A stretch of 64,000 bases of DNA from Cycas panzhihuaensis (taxonomy: Eukaryota > Cycadophyta): the NCBI GenBank assembly GCA_023213395.1, contig CM041465.1:152403741-152467740 (forward strand). Direction: 5' to 3'. Positions 12,344 through 22,925 of this stretch are shown piece by piece (position 1 is the stretch's first letter; each line of letters starts with the position of its first letter). The notes beneath the pieces are model-generated. The model saw nothing but the letters and a program-made list of their open reading frames with translations, did not search any database and was not told the origin of the DNA. The position numbers and the translations under genes were made by a program.

Positions 12344-12932
12344 ACAAGGTTGAATCCTTAAAGGCATTATTGTTGAGCCTTATACATGTTATCTTTTTTT
12401 TTATCTTTTAGAACCCTTGTTAATTTTTTTGTTATACCTAATTTGTGACGTGATCATTATTCACTTAAAGGATCATTTTAAGTTATTTGAAGTTAGCTTA
12501 TGTACATTTTTTATGGGATTACTATCAATATTTTTATGGGTTATTATGATATTATTAGAAGGATGTTTTGAAGCATGTGTTAGAGTATTTTTCGAAGCTC
12601 TGTGAAGTTTGTTTTAAGCTACTCATAATGGATAATTTGTATACATGTGGCACTAAAATAATATTACATGCAGGTTCTTCATAGTGAAATCTACATAAAT
12701 ATTTCTTCCTTATACAGATTCTAGTTACTATATAACTATCTCCTTTATATATTAATGGACATATTATAACATGAATTATTGACAGTAATTAAGAGAGTCA
12801 TTTCTTGCTATTTGGAGGCTAGAAGTGACTTCACATTAAAAAAGGATTTGTAGATTTGCAGGTAAATAATAAAGGTCAAAATATATATCTGCTCAAGCAT
12901 GTAACCTCTTTGTGTTATTATTATATTTAAAA
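12344..12932 (+). other. Element C internal DNA, no recognisable gene
   Basis: A 62-codon open frame at 12417-12605 is hydrophobic and low in complexity and resembles nothing I know. There is no gag motif where gag would be expected. Confidence 0.4.
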
Positions 12933-13193
<261 letters not shown>

Positions 13194-13381
13194 CTGGCCT
13201 TCAATATTTGGCCTATATTTTTATGTGAAAAAGAAAAGGGGAGTAGGTTGCCTATCAATTATGGGTTAAGTATGTCTTCCATCTACCTTGTTAGGGAATG
13301 CATCACTTCTGCTAATTCATCCTGGCCTTTATCCCATGAGAGTTCAATGGATTTTAAAAATTAAACAATGCTAGAAGTACT
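13194..13381 (+). other. Element C internal DNA next to D insertion
   Basis: An open stretch ([10 protein letters not shown]... up to about 13364) has non-repetitive residue content, and could be coding-derived. It lies just upstream of the captured gene fragment once D is removed. I cannot identify it. Confidence 0.3.
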
Positions 13382-13812
13382 TATAGGAAAATAGGCATAT
13401 GAACAATGTCATGATAGGATCAAATAGTAAAGCAATTACAGGAAACAAATGACACTACACATATACACAGATTGACAGGTGGAAAAACCCCTCCTGGGGA
13501 AGAAAAAAACACCTCCTAAGTTATCTAATTTTATTAATAAAAATATAGAACAGAAAACCATGTAAAGAAACTACCAGAAATGCACTCATCCTTGAGGCAT
13601 TAGGATAGCCCTCCTAGATTCCTAGCAGACATGTTCCAGGAATTTAGGAGGTTAAGTACTAAGGAGGTTCATTGAAATGTGGTTTTACAAATTCAACGAC
13701 CTTCTACAAATTTAATAAAATATACCTAAGATAAAAACATTACAATGACTTAATTTTTATTTTAGACATGTGACATAAATAATTACATAAGTTTACATTA
13801 TACAATCTAACA
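13382..13812 (-). repeat. 3' LTR of element D
   Basis: 431 bp, matching 20242-20672. Plus-strand ends are TATAGGAAAA (TG mutated to TA) and AATCTAACA. Confidence 0.9.
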
Positions 13813-13824
13813 TCCCCCTTTAAT
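13813..13824 (-). promoter_or_regulatory. Polypurine tract of element D
   Basis: Plus strand TCCCCCTTTAAT, giving ATTAAAGGGGGA on the minus strand directly before the 3' LTR. Confidence 0.9.
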
Positions 13825-13879
13825 GTAAACTTTTGTACTGGAGAGAAAAGAAGATGTTCATCATGATGATCCCCCTTTG

Positions 13880-14500
13880 ATGGAGACTTCTTTTATCTCT
13901 AATAAATCTCTGAGATGTAAATACTTCACTTCGCTAGAGACTTTGTAAGTATATTGGCAATCAGAACTGCTAGACAATAAGATAAACAAAGAATATTATT
14001 AGTAACTAAATTACGTATAAAATGTTGATGTAATTCTATATGTTTAGTTCTAGAATATGAAACAGGATTAGAAGCAATAGTAATTACACCTTGATTATCA
14101 ACTTTAATTTTAATTAAAGAGTTCAGAGTCAGACCAATTTTATTTAGTAGAGATTTTAGCCAAAGTGCTTCTTTATCAGCTTCGACTAATGCTCAATATT
14201 CAGCTTCAATTATTGATAACGCTAGTGCCTGCATTTTTTTGCTTGACCAAGTAATAGGTGAGGAGTCAATAAAAAATACATAACCAGAAGTAGATTTATG
14301 ATCATTTGAATCACCTGCCCAATCAGAATTAGTATATCCAGTTAATGTTAATGGTTTATTACAAAAGTTATAAATTAAACCATGAAACATGGTATTCTTT
14401 AGATAACGTAAGATTCGCTTGGTCGCTTTCCAAAGGAGATTCATGAGGTTGTTGCATGTATCTAGAGCATAAAGCAACAGTATAAGAAATGTCAGGGCAG
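13880..14500 (-). pseudogene. Copia RNase H of element D
   Basis: The minus-strand frame at 14477-14193 carries DWAGDSNDHKSTSGYVFF, WSSKK and IEAEY, the core of Copia RNase H. The acidic residues D (of DWAGD) and E (of EAEY) are kept. After a stop at about 14190 the frame continues with EADKEALWLKSLL, VDNQGVITIA and RTKHIELHQHFIR, reaching the usual C-terminal block about 50 bp before the polypurine tract. Length and order match the family. The stops make it non-functional. Confidence 0.9.
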
Positions 14501-14639
14501 GTGTGTTTAAGATAAATTAGACTACCAATAAGTTGTCTATAAAGAGTTGGATCACATAACGGAGTTGAACAATCAGTAGTTAGTTTAACTCCTGATTATA
14601 AAGGATTGTTATGTGTTTAACATTTTCCATGTTAAACCT

Positions 14640-15571
14640 CTGGAGTAAATCGAGAATATACTTAGGTTGGGATAATTATATATTTGATTGATTTTGATAA
14701 ATTTGTAAACCTAGAAAATAATATAAGAGTCTTAAATCATTATTTTAAATTTATTCATTAAGGTTGATTTGAGATGATGAATATTATGGGTTGATGATCT
14801 AGTGATAATAATATTATCAACATAAAGAATTAGAATGGTAAGATTTTTATCTTCACGTTTAAAATAGAGATTTTGATCACTCATACATCTAGTGTATCCA
14901 ATGTGAATTAAGTAATCATCAACTTTATTACACCAAGCTCGAGGAGCTTGTTTTAAACCATAAATAGATTTTTTAAGTTTACAGACTAAATTAGGATTTT
15001 TAATAAATCTAGGTGGCTGTGACATGTAGATCTCTTCCTTGAGATCACCATTCAAGAAGGCACTCTTAACATCTATTTGGTGGATTTTCCAACCAAATTT
15101 GACTGCAAGAGCAATGAAGGTCTTAATTGTATTCATCTTTGCACAATGAGTAAAGGTTTCATTATAGTCAATGCCATCTATTTGGAAAAATCCTTTGGCA
15201 ATAAGACGAGCTTTATATTTTTCCACTGTACCTATTGAATTATATTTAGTTCTATAAACCCATTTACAGTCAACTACATTTTTTTCGGGTGGAAGTGGAA
15301 CAAGATCCCAAGTAGAATTTTTCATTAAGGCAACAAATTCGGCCTGCATAGCATCTTGCCAAACAGGATTGTTGTTGGCTTGTTTAAAGGTTTTGGGATC
15401 ATTGCTTTCCATTATTTTTGCTACTAAAGCAAAATTTGCATGAAGTTTTTGCGCATGTGTGCACCTAGTATCAGTGGGATTTCCTACATTAGATCCAGCA
15501 TCAGTAAGCATTTTGGTTACCCAAGTTGGTTGCTTATGAGTAACTGAATTTGAGGCTGTAGGTTGATTCAA
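14640..15571 (-). pseudogene. Copia reverse transcriptase of element D
   Basis: 279 open codons from 15571 to 14732. They include WVYRTKYNSIGTVEKYKARL, AKGFFQIDGIDYNETF, IHQIDVKSAFLNGDLKEEIY and a KSIYGLKQAPRAWC block. The active-site box reads LYVDNIII (14824-14813): the second catalytic aspartate of YVDD is asparagine, which should abolish polymerase activity. A stop follows at 14732. Upstream the frame links, with one or two stops, to the integrase C-terminal region. This is the longest open frame in the window. Confidence 0.92.
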
Positions 15572-15599
15572 TGTGCAAGTTTAAAGAGAAGAATTAGCC

Positions 15600-16760
15600 G
15601 GTTCTGATAAAGTCCAATTTTAGACTTGAGTTGATAAAGAATCTATGATGTCTGAATCAACTTATTTTTCAGAATCATCAACCAAACGAGTGTTGGTAAA
15701 TAAGTCTTCAACAGGAAGTTCTACATAAGTAGATGTTGAAGTAGATCCTTCTTCATCAAACACTACATCACGCAAAATAGAAATATTATGCGTGACTGGA
15801 TCTAAAAGTCTATATGCTTTGCTTTCTTCACTGTAGCCAACAAAGATATATTTTTGACTTTTTTAATCTAATTTTTTACATTTTTCGTGAGGAATATGTC
15901 CCCATGAGATACTACCGAAGATTTGTAAGTGTTGAACAGATGGTTTCTTTCTAGACCATTTTTGTTCTAGAGTGACATTTTATAGACTTTTACTGGATAA
16001 ACAGTTTAATAAGTAATTAAAGTAGTTAATTACTTCTGCCCATAATTTTAGATCGAGATTCTTTGCATGTAACATGCAACGAGTCATTTCAACAAGAGTA
16101 CGGTTTTTGCATTTTGCAACACCGTTTTGTTGAGGTGTATATGCAAATGAATGCTGGAATTTAATTCCATTTGATTTGTAGAGGGAGATGAAATTTTTAC
16201 TTAAATATTCCTTAGCATTATCAGATCAGAATATTTTAATTTTTGAATTAGATTGATTTTCCACTAATATTTTATATTCAACAAAAATGTCAAACACTTG
16301 ACTGCATGTTTTGAGCATATAAACCCAACATTTTCTTGAATAATCATCAATGAATGTAACGAAATAACGAGATCCTGAATATGATGGAATATGAAAAGGT
16401 CCACATATATCAGAGTGGATAAGTTCTAGTGGAGCAGTTGCTCAGAATTGAGTTTTGTGTGGAAATAGATCCATGTGTTGTTTGCCTGTCACACAAGCTT
16501 AACAAATACCATAAATAGTGTTTAATAGTGGTAAACTATGGACCATTTCATGCTTGATTAAATATTACAATTTGCATAACTAGTATGGCTAAATCTTACA
16601 TGCCAAAGTTTGCTGACGGAGTCAGATTTAGCAACGAATCACTAAATGATTTTGGTTTATTATTTTGAAAACTAGTCATGCTATAGAGACCTATATTATG
16701 ATCAACAGGTCCTGAAGTAATACGTTTGAATTTGTGTAATGGATCTTTAATGACGAATTT
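15600..16760 (-). pseudogene. Copia integrase of element D
   Basis: Minus-strand reading gives LIHSDICGPFHIPSYSGSRY, then FVTFIDDYSRKCWVYMLK, SDNAKEYLSK and TPQQNGVAKCKNRTL. The first two catalytic aspartates are seen (HSD and SDN). The glutamate of the D,D(35)E triad, normally in AERKN or similar, is lysine (codon 16114-16112). A frame typical of the Copia C-terminal part follows (IFVGYSEESKAYRLLDP, near 15860-15800). In-frame stops include one where TGC is expected near 16500. Confidence 0.88.
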
Positions 16761-16766
16761 ATTTTT

Positions 16767-17040
16767 CTAGAATTCAACTACAAGGTCTTTTTGGCAAATT
16801 TGATATACTGAGAGAAGGTTTAGTAACAAACCAGGTACGTAAAAAATGTCCTTGATTAAACCATCCTTCAGGATAACGTCACCAGATCCTTTAACTTTGA
16901 GTTGATTACCACTATCGAATGAAATTCCTTCTTTAAAGTTCGTTTCGGATTGATAGGTAGATAAGTTTTTCCGTGTCCAAATATGATGGGACACACCAGA
17001 GTCAATGATCTATTGCAATGGTTGATTGGAAGGAGCAACA
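16767..17040 (-). pseudogene. Copia aspartic protease and pre-integrase region of element D
   Basis: The frame reads IIDSGVSHHIW at about 17010-16980, with the D-S-G catalytic triplet kept. It continues as a 75-codon open segment to 16767 ending in LLNLLSVYQICQKDLVVEF, the usual end of the Copia protease segment before the integrase zinc-binding region. Confidence 0.85.
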
Positions 17041-18055
17041 AACGCAGAAGTTGTTACTGCCAAGGAACGGTTATGAAATTGATGATTTTATGATCGTGAT
17101 TGAGAGTTTGATTAGAAATGAGATTGAGGATGGGATTGCTATTTATTTTGTAGTCCCTTGGAAGCTTTCCATGCTTCCGAGGCAATTCTACTTCTACAGA
17201 TATCAATAGTATGGCCTTTTTTATGACAGTAGGCACAACTAGAGTTTTGAGAAGAAGATGCATTGTTTCTGTTAGAAACATATTGATTGGAAGTATTCTG
17301 GTTTTTAGTTGGACCAGAATATTTAACATTATTATAAATATTACATGGTAAACCTCGATGAGGTTTCTGATATTTTTTATTGTTATTATGAAAGTTGTTA
17401 TTTTATTGTTTGTGTTTAAATTGTGGCCTAGTTTTAGAAAACAAAGCCTGTGATTGATCTTTTATTGCACCGGTTCTGATTAACATTGTTTGATGTTCAA
17501 TCAGTTGATTTGCCAGCTGATTGAATGTGATGGATGGATTGCCAGCTTGTTGTCTGGCAGCTTGGTAAAGATTGAAGTGTTTTAGTAATTTATTGACTGC
17601 AAGATATACGAGAGTGTCGTCATCTTTGACATGCGTAGTTATTTTTTCTAGATCACCTTTCTTGGTTTTTGATTTAATACAATTGTCTAAATCTTTATTG
17701 ATTGATTGAATTTTTGTTAAGAAATCCTCAATATTTGTAAAGTCATCAAAGGTAAGATTATATATTTGCTCTTCTAGGATTGTTACTTGATGTGTATCAA
17801 CCTTATCGTATTTTTCTTCTAAGGTTTTCCGCATGCTGGTCGCCATCTTTTCAGAAAACTATTAACTGATTTCTGGTGAAAGAGAATTTAATATGGTGCC
17901 TAATGCGGCATCTGAGTTCATCAGATATACCATAAGATTCTTAGTAGCATCAGCTTTTGGTTTTTGAAATTCACCTATTACATATTGCCATACTTTTTAC
18001 TGTTTAAGCTGATGGCATATGCGATTCCTCCAAATAAGATAGTTTGAACCTAAGT
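17041..18055 (-). pseudogene. Copia gag of element D
   Basis: Starts upstream near 18055 (YLIWRNRICHQLK..VWQYVIGE), passes two stops near 17870, then is open from 17846 to 17403 (TLEEKYDKVDTHQVTILEEQ), the UBN2-type gag fold. An asparagine-rich stretch follows, then a complete zinc knuckle, CAYCHKKGHTIDIC (C-X2-C-X4-H-X4-C), at 17235-17196. An asparagine-rich linker with a knuckle is normal for this family. Confidence 0.85.
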
Positions 18056-20229
18056 AACACTAGAATTGGAACACAGGTGACTGCCCCTGGCATTAATGCC
18101 ATATTAAGGTTTGATTGTAGATTGATGAAGGTGATTGAAAAAATAATCACTTACTAAAAGTACTAATCGTTAGACTAATATTTTAACAGGTATAATTCAA
18201 GAAAGCATTCTAGTATGCATTACTTGTCTTTAAAAAAAATCACTTGTTTGTAGACAAATTGAATAAAAATCCCCTTAAGCAGTCCCTAGAAAAAGTTCTC
18301 CCTTAATAAATAGTTCCCTTAGGTGTGTAAAATATAAAATTTAATTATTTTGTAATTAACAAAAAAAAAGTTGATTTGAAAATAGAAAAAATTAGAGAAA
18401 TAATTCTAGTATAATTATCTATGATTATATCAAGAGTAGGGTTAAGTTGACTTGAAAATAGAGCACCCTCAACTATTAAATGAACTATCTAAACTTAGAT
18501 AAAAAAATGTTTTGTATCAAGGTGAAAATATTATTTTATACAAGCACAATGGTAACAAGACACTAATTAATTAATTTAAAAGCTTAAAACCAATTCTAAA
18601 AATTTAAATATGTGGGTAGGGTAATACCATTGTATATTTTAGAAGGATCTTATGATTAATCTATTAACCAAATTAAAGTTAGGTGTATTGAAATAATGAG
18701 ATCACATACTTAGAAGGAGGAGAAGTTTATGTAATCCATAGGATCACATACTTAAGTAAGATAGAAACTAAGTAAAATTAAAAAAGCTTTTATAATAATC
18801 AATATGAAAGGAGGGATTAGAAAAGGAATATGTAATCATTAACTTAAAGAAGGGAAGAGTATAGATTAATATGGTTACAGAAGAGATAAGTTATAACATA
18901 GAGTTATTACATGTAGTTACAAAAGGTTGATTAAATAAAAAGTTTTAAGTTATAGTTTAATGTAACTATAGAAAGTTTTAGGTTGGTTTATACTAAGGAT
19001 CAATAAAAGAAAGGTAGTTTAATTAAAAGTACTTATAATTAAATTTGTGAATGTGATTAAGGGGGGTTAAAAGGGGTATAATGTTTAAATCAAAATATAA
19101 TGTAAAAGGGGGTAGGGAGGGGTTTATTATTTATAAAATCAAAATAAAAAAAAAAGAAATTTTAAATAACGCTGGATGTAATTACTTAATTAAGCAATAA
19201 AAAAGGAGTTTTATTAATTTGGGGTCCGTTGGGGGGGGGGGGGTAAATGAGAAAACCCTACCTGTTATCGCTTCATCGTGGTGGCGGCAATCTTGCAGGT
19301 TTGGACTAGGAAGAGCGGCAGCAACGAACGTTGAGGAAGGGTCGAACCAGGTTCCTCCATCCAAAGGCCCTCCGTCTGCACTTTGTAAGAGCTAGCCTTC
19401 TCCTCTCTGTGCAGACATTTGTAAGAGTGGCAACTTCTCCTCTCTGTCCAAACGTTTGTAAGAATAGCAGCTTCTCCTCTCTGTCCAAACATTTGTAAGA
19501 ATGGTGGCTTCTCCTCTCTGTCCAGACATTTGTAAGAATAACGACTTCTCCTCTCTGTCCACATCAAGGGCCGTAAGAAGCCAGGGTTGTTCCGACGCTG
19601 TTGGAAGTCCTTCCAGAAGCAGAAAGAAACATTATCAAGTACAAATTTGTTCCTTTCTCTATTGGAAAGCAGTGCCACATGGGAAAGAAGTCATCGTCTG
19701 CCAAGACAGGTTCCTCAGAGGACTAGGGTTTTAGAGATGTTAATCAAACTGGAGCAGATAACAGAATCATTAGCTTACAATGTCTGGTTGCTTAGTGAAG
19801 GTGGGTAATGAGATGAGATAAAGCAAGACCATTCTAACCATCTCGAGTCTGAACCATATTGCTTTCAGTGATGGTTTCTTTTTGTACGGTTCTGCCTTAA
19901 TGGCAGGATTCTTTTTGTACAACTTTGCCTTAATGGCAGGTTTCTTTTTTGTTCCTCGCCTTTAATGGTCAGATAGGTTTTGATATAAAAAATGTATGGA
20001 CCGATATGTAAAAAAATCATTTTAATGGCGCTTATATAAAAGACTATTTGTATAAAAGGCTATTTATATGAAAAAACTGTTGTTGAATGAAAAAACTATT
20101 GTTGAATGAGGGTTTTTGCCTTAATGCTCGCTTTAAAAAGAACTTGGTTTTGAATACATGATCACCGTGACCGTAAAAAAGTTTTGAATGGTTAATAAAA
20201 AAAATAAAGTAAAGTAACAGGTATAATAA
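18056..20229 (-). other. Long leader of element D
   Basis: About 2.2 kb separate the primer-binding site from gag, far more than the short leaders of most Copia elements. It contains a G12 tract near 19229-19242, a 37-bp tandem array at 19397-19570, and a 137-codon minus-strand open frame (19678-19265) that spans the array. No known protein family is recognised. It may be sequence acquired by the element. Confidence 0.55.
19397..19570 (-). repeat. 37-bp tandem repeat in D leader, about 4.7 copies
   Basis: Unit starts CTTCTCCTCTCTGTCC and continues with A(A/G)ACATTTGTAAGA. Copies start at 19397, 19434, 19471, 19508 and 19545, an exact 37-bp period. Because 37 is not a multiple of three, one open frame reads the unit in all three phases. 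Confidence 0.93.
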
Positions 20230-20241
20230 GCTCTGATACCA
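20230..20241 (-). promoter_or_regulatory. Primer-binding site of element D (tRNA-iMet)
   Basis: Plus strand GCTCTGATACCA, exactly complementary to TGGTATCAGAGC. It lies next to the 5' LTR. Confidence 0.93.
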
Positions 20242-20672
20242 TGTAGGAAAATAGGCATATGAATAATGTCATGACAGGATCAAACAGTAAAGTAATTACA
20301 GGCAACAAATGACACTGCACATATACACAGATTGACAGGTAGAAAAACCCCTTCCGGGGAAGAAAAAACCACCTCCTAAGTTATCTAATTTTATTAATAA
20401 AAATATAGAACAGAAAACCATGTAAAGAAACTACTTGTAAAATGTATCACCTTGAGGCATTAGGACAACCCTCCTAGATTCCTGGTAGACATGTTCCAGG
20501 AATTTAGGAGGTTAAGTACTAAGGAGGTTCGTTGAAATGCGGTTTCGCAAATTCAATGACCTTCCACAAATTTAATAAAATATACCTAAGATAAAAACAT
20601 TACAATGACTTAATTTTTATTTTAGACATGTGACATAAATAATTACATAAGTTTACATTATACAATCTAACA
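20242..20672 (-). repeat. 5' LTR of element D
   Basis: 431 bp with intact TG/CA termini (TGTAGGAAAA...AATCTAACA), paired with 13382-13812. Confidence 0.92.
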
Positions 20673-20825
20673 ATACTGAACAAGCAAGGAGAATACTACG
20701 AAGGTTAGTTCCAAGCCACCATTGTGAAAAAATTAAGGTTTGAAAACCCTCACAATCTCTTAATCTCTATCTTCTTACAGGATTGATATAAATTTCTTGA
20801 ATAGAAGACTATTCTTGGGTTTAAT

Positions 20826-21277
20826 TTGGGACTAGTTGATCATGAACGAAGGCTATTTACAACAGAGATTAGGTCAAAGACCTTCAAAAAGATCAGAAAG
20901 ATAGTTTACTTGAACATTTCTTTTTGCACAACCCTGATATTCAACAAGAAGTGCAAGAAGAAGAACAAGAGTCCTAATGTAGTGGAGCCAACTATCCTGA
21001 GGAGAATGCAGGAAAATATGTTGAGAGAAGCATTAGAAGAGGCATCTGAGGATGAATCTCTTCATAAATCGCAGATCCTTATAGTAGAGGATGCCTCAGC
21101 TCTACATCATTCCAAGTCTCTAACCCATCTTAATGCACAAAGAGACTTCTTAAAGGCCACCGCATAGGGTGCAATATAATCTTCAATGAGGAGGATGCCA
21201 TTCTAAAGTTGGAAGAGGCCTATGCTAGATTTAAATCCATGTATCCCAAGTTTGAGAGCATAAAGAGCATAAACAAG
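20826..21277 (+). pseudogene. Captured fragment of a molybdenum-cofactor-sulfurase-like (class-V aminotransferase family) gene
   Basis: Open from 20826 to 21167, with family similarity from about 20910. The blocks [34 protein letters not shown] and [18 protein letters not shown] are in order. A frameshift near 21170 is followed by FNEEDAILKLEEAYARFKSMYPKFES (to 21277). This is the conserved N-terminal region of the plant PLP-dependent molybdenum-cofactor-sulfurase-like proteins (Arabidopsis At4g37100/At2g23520 group). There it runs [11 protein letters not shown], then RLNAQREFLRATA, then LEEA...MYPK. The PLP-binding domain that should follow is absent. The expected start codon position (20910) is TTG. 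A TCTTCTTACAG acceptor-like site at 20770-20780 suggests 5'-UTR sequence was taken too. It lies inside element C. The identification is from memory of the family. Confidence 0.72.
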
Positions 21278-21280
21278 TAG

Positions 21281-22100
21281 AATGAATCCATGGTAGTTGT
21301 AAAATATTTGATAGAGAAATGAATAATGGCAACCCTAAATCACAATAGTGAAACTTAAAAAATTAAGATTAATTTTTTTTTATCATTATTTTTTTTTTCA
21401 CATATTATTATTAACTTTGGCGAATGTAAACTTTTACAAAATGGGCTTAATATTTTTTTTTTGTTGAAAAAATAAAATTTAATCAAATTGAATACTATTT
21501 TAGCCCAGCCCAACCTACTTGGTCATCAAATCCTAGTCGCATGGAGTATTTATGTGACCTCAGCTAGTAGTGAAATGGGCTAAGCGCTTATGTAATCTTT
21601 ATCATATTTTTTGCTATAACTTGAGTTAAGTAGCTTCATTTTTAGTCTTGTCAGTTGCATTGGATTTGTAACAGAGAGATCTTTTATTTGGCATATTACT
21701 TGATATTGTTTGGAGTTATTATGATATATAAATTTTATCTTAAATTTAAATGTTTCTTTCAAGCTTTTATTTTTCTTCATTTTTTTAGCTTCTTTAGGCA
21801 CATACACATATTTCTAAAGGCTTCATGATATTTGTTGATATGATATACCCTAAATGGGTGGAAAAACATGTACTAAGGTCTTATTTTTTTACTCTAGAGA
21901 ACCCATTTTACATTGAGCTTCATTATATGAGAGAGATTCATTTATGTTATACTTGAGTTACATTTATCTTTCAAGTTATGTATTAACATTATTACTAATT
22001 TTTTAGCCTATAAAGGTATGATGTAAGCCCATGGTGGTATGATGTAAGCCCAAAGAGGTATGTTTTTAGCCCATGAGGCAATTCGAGGCTATATAGCCAT
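21281..22100 (+). other. Element C internal DNA, no recognisable gene
   Basis: AT-rich with T-homopolymer runs. Near 22015-22075 there is a short tandem repeat, three degenerate copies of a 22-25-bp unit GGTATGATGTAAGCCCA. The open frame at 21580-21807 minus is lysine-rich and unrecognised. Confidence 0.45.
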
Positions 22101-22560
22101 TTGAAGACTCCTTGCATTTCCCATATAAGCAAGAGGTGGGACCCCTTTATAGCTACTCTTATTAGCATTGATAAAACTATGTACACAAAGCAACATCCTA
22201 TTCAAATGGCAGTTGTAGTGACTAGTGACCCATACATTCTAGTGGATGGTATTCTATTTATATGGACATCAATAGCTGATTATATTATTATAATGATTAT
22301 GATTCAACTTATTTGAAGAATTGGCACTTTCTATTTGAAGATTGCTTGTATTTCTCATATAAGCAAGAGGTGGGACACCTTTACAGCTACTCTTTCTAGC
22401 GCCGATTGAACCATGTACGTAAATGAAGTTTCTACTCAACTGGCAGTTGCAGTGGTTAGTTACACATGCATTCTAGTAGATGGACTTCACTTCATATGAA
22501 GATTGGTAGTTGATTATATTATTGTAGTAGCATATAATCTAAAGATTCATTTGAAGACTT
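22101..22560 (+). repeat. 234-bp tandem duplication in element C
   Basis: Copy 1 (22101-22334) and copy 2 (22335-22550) share TTGAAGA, CATATAAGCAAGAGGTGGGA and GCATTCTAGT in the same order with a 234-bp offset. TTGAAGACTT at 22551 begins a third partial copy. The copies have diverged. Confidence 0.85.
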
Positions 22561-22606
22561 GACATTTATCATTTGATATAATATTTCATTATGTAATTAA
22601 CTATTA

Positions 22607-22620
22607 CAGGGCGAAAATGT
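22607..22620 (+). promoter_or_regulatory. Polypurine tract of element C
   Basis: CAGGGCGAAAATGT just before the 3' LTR at 22625. Purine-rich with two disruptions. Confidence 0.6.
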
Positions 22621-22624
22621 TATG

Positions 22625-22925
22625 TGTAATACCTAATTACATAATTACCCTCATGTACACTCTCTCTACATTATGTGTATTTTATATTTGAGGTTGTGAG
22701 CCACATAGATATGTGTGCTAACTTTAAATTGACCAATGATGTTCTATCATTAATGGCGAGCTTGTACTATAAGTATGCACATTATCATTCATTCTAATTT
22801 GAGTTTTGGTAATTTCTCCATATCTTATATTTATTTGTACATACTTCATTGTGTTTGAGCTTCATTGTTTTATCTTTAACTCACTATCACACCCTTTGTA
22901 TGTATTGTATATTCAAATTTTAATA
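22625..22925 (+). repeat. 3' LTR of element C
   Basis: 301 bp, paired with 12031-12331. Starts TGTAATACC and ends TTTTAATA. Confidence 0.8.

Larger units (their letters stand above)
13382..20672 (-). mobile_element. Element D: full-length Ty1/Copia retrotransposon, nested in C
   Basis: 7291 bp, minus strand, flanked by GTACT (13377-13381) and ATACT (20673-20677), a 5-bp target duplication with one mismatch. The order on the minus strand is: LTR 20672-20242, tRNA-iMet primer site 20241-20230, a 2.2-kb leader, gag, protease, integrase, reverse transcriptase, RNase H, polypurine tract 13824-13813, LTR 13812-13382. All Copia domains are present, but premature stops and catalytic substitutions show it is inactive. 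The two LTRs are alike along their length apart from scattered changes, so it is younger than its host element C. Confidence 0.95.

Noticed and set aside
19501-19808. Plus-strand open frames of 77 and 73 codons in the D leader
   Set aside because: They run antisense to the element and overlap the minus-strand ORF and the 37-bp array. No family resemblance.
20826-21167. Treating the 113-codon frame as an intact small gene
   Set aside because: The family similarity continues past its stop in another phase and the equivalent start codon is TTG, so it is a broken fragment inside an LTR element.
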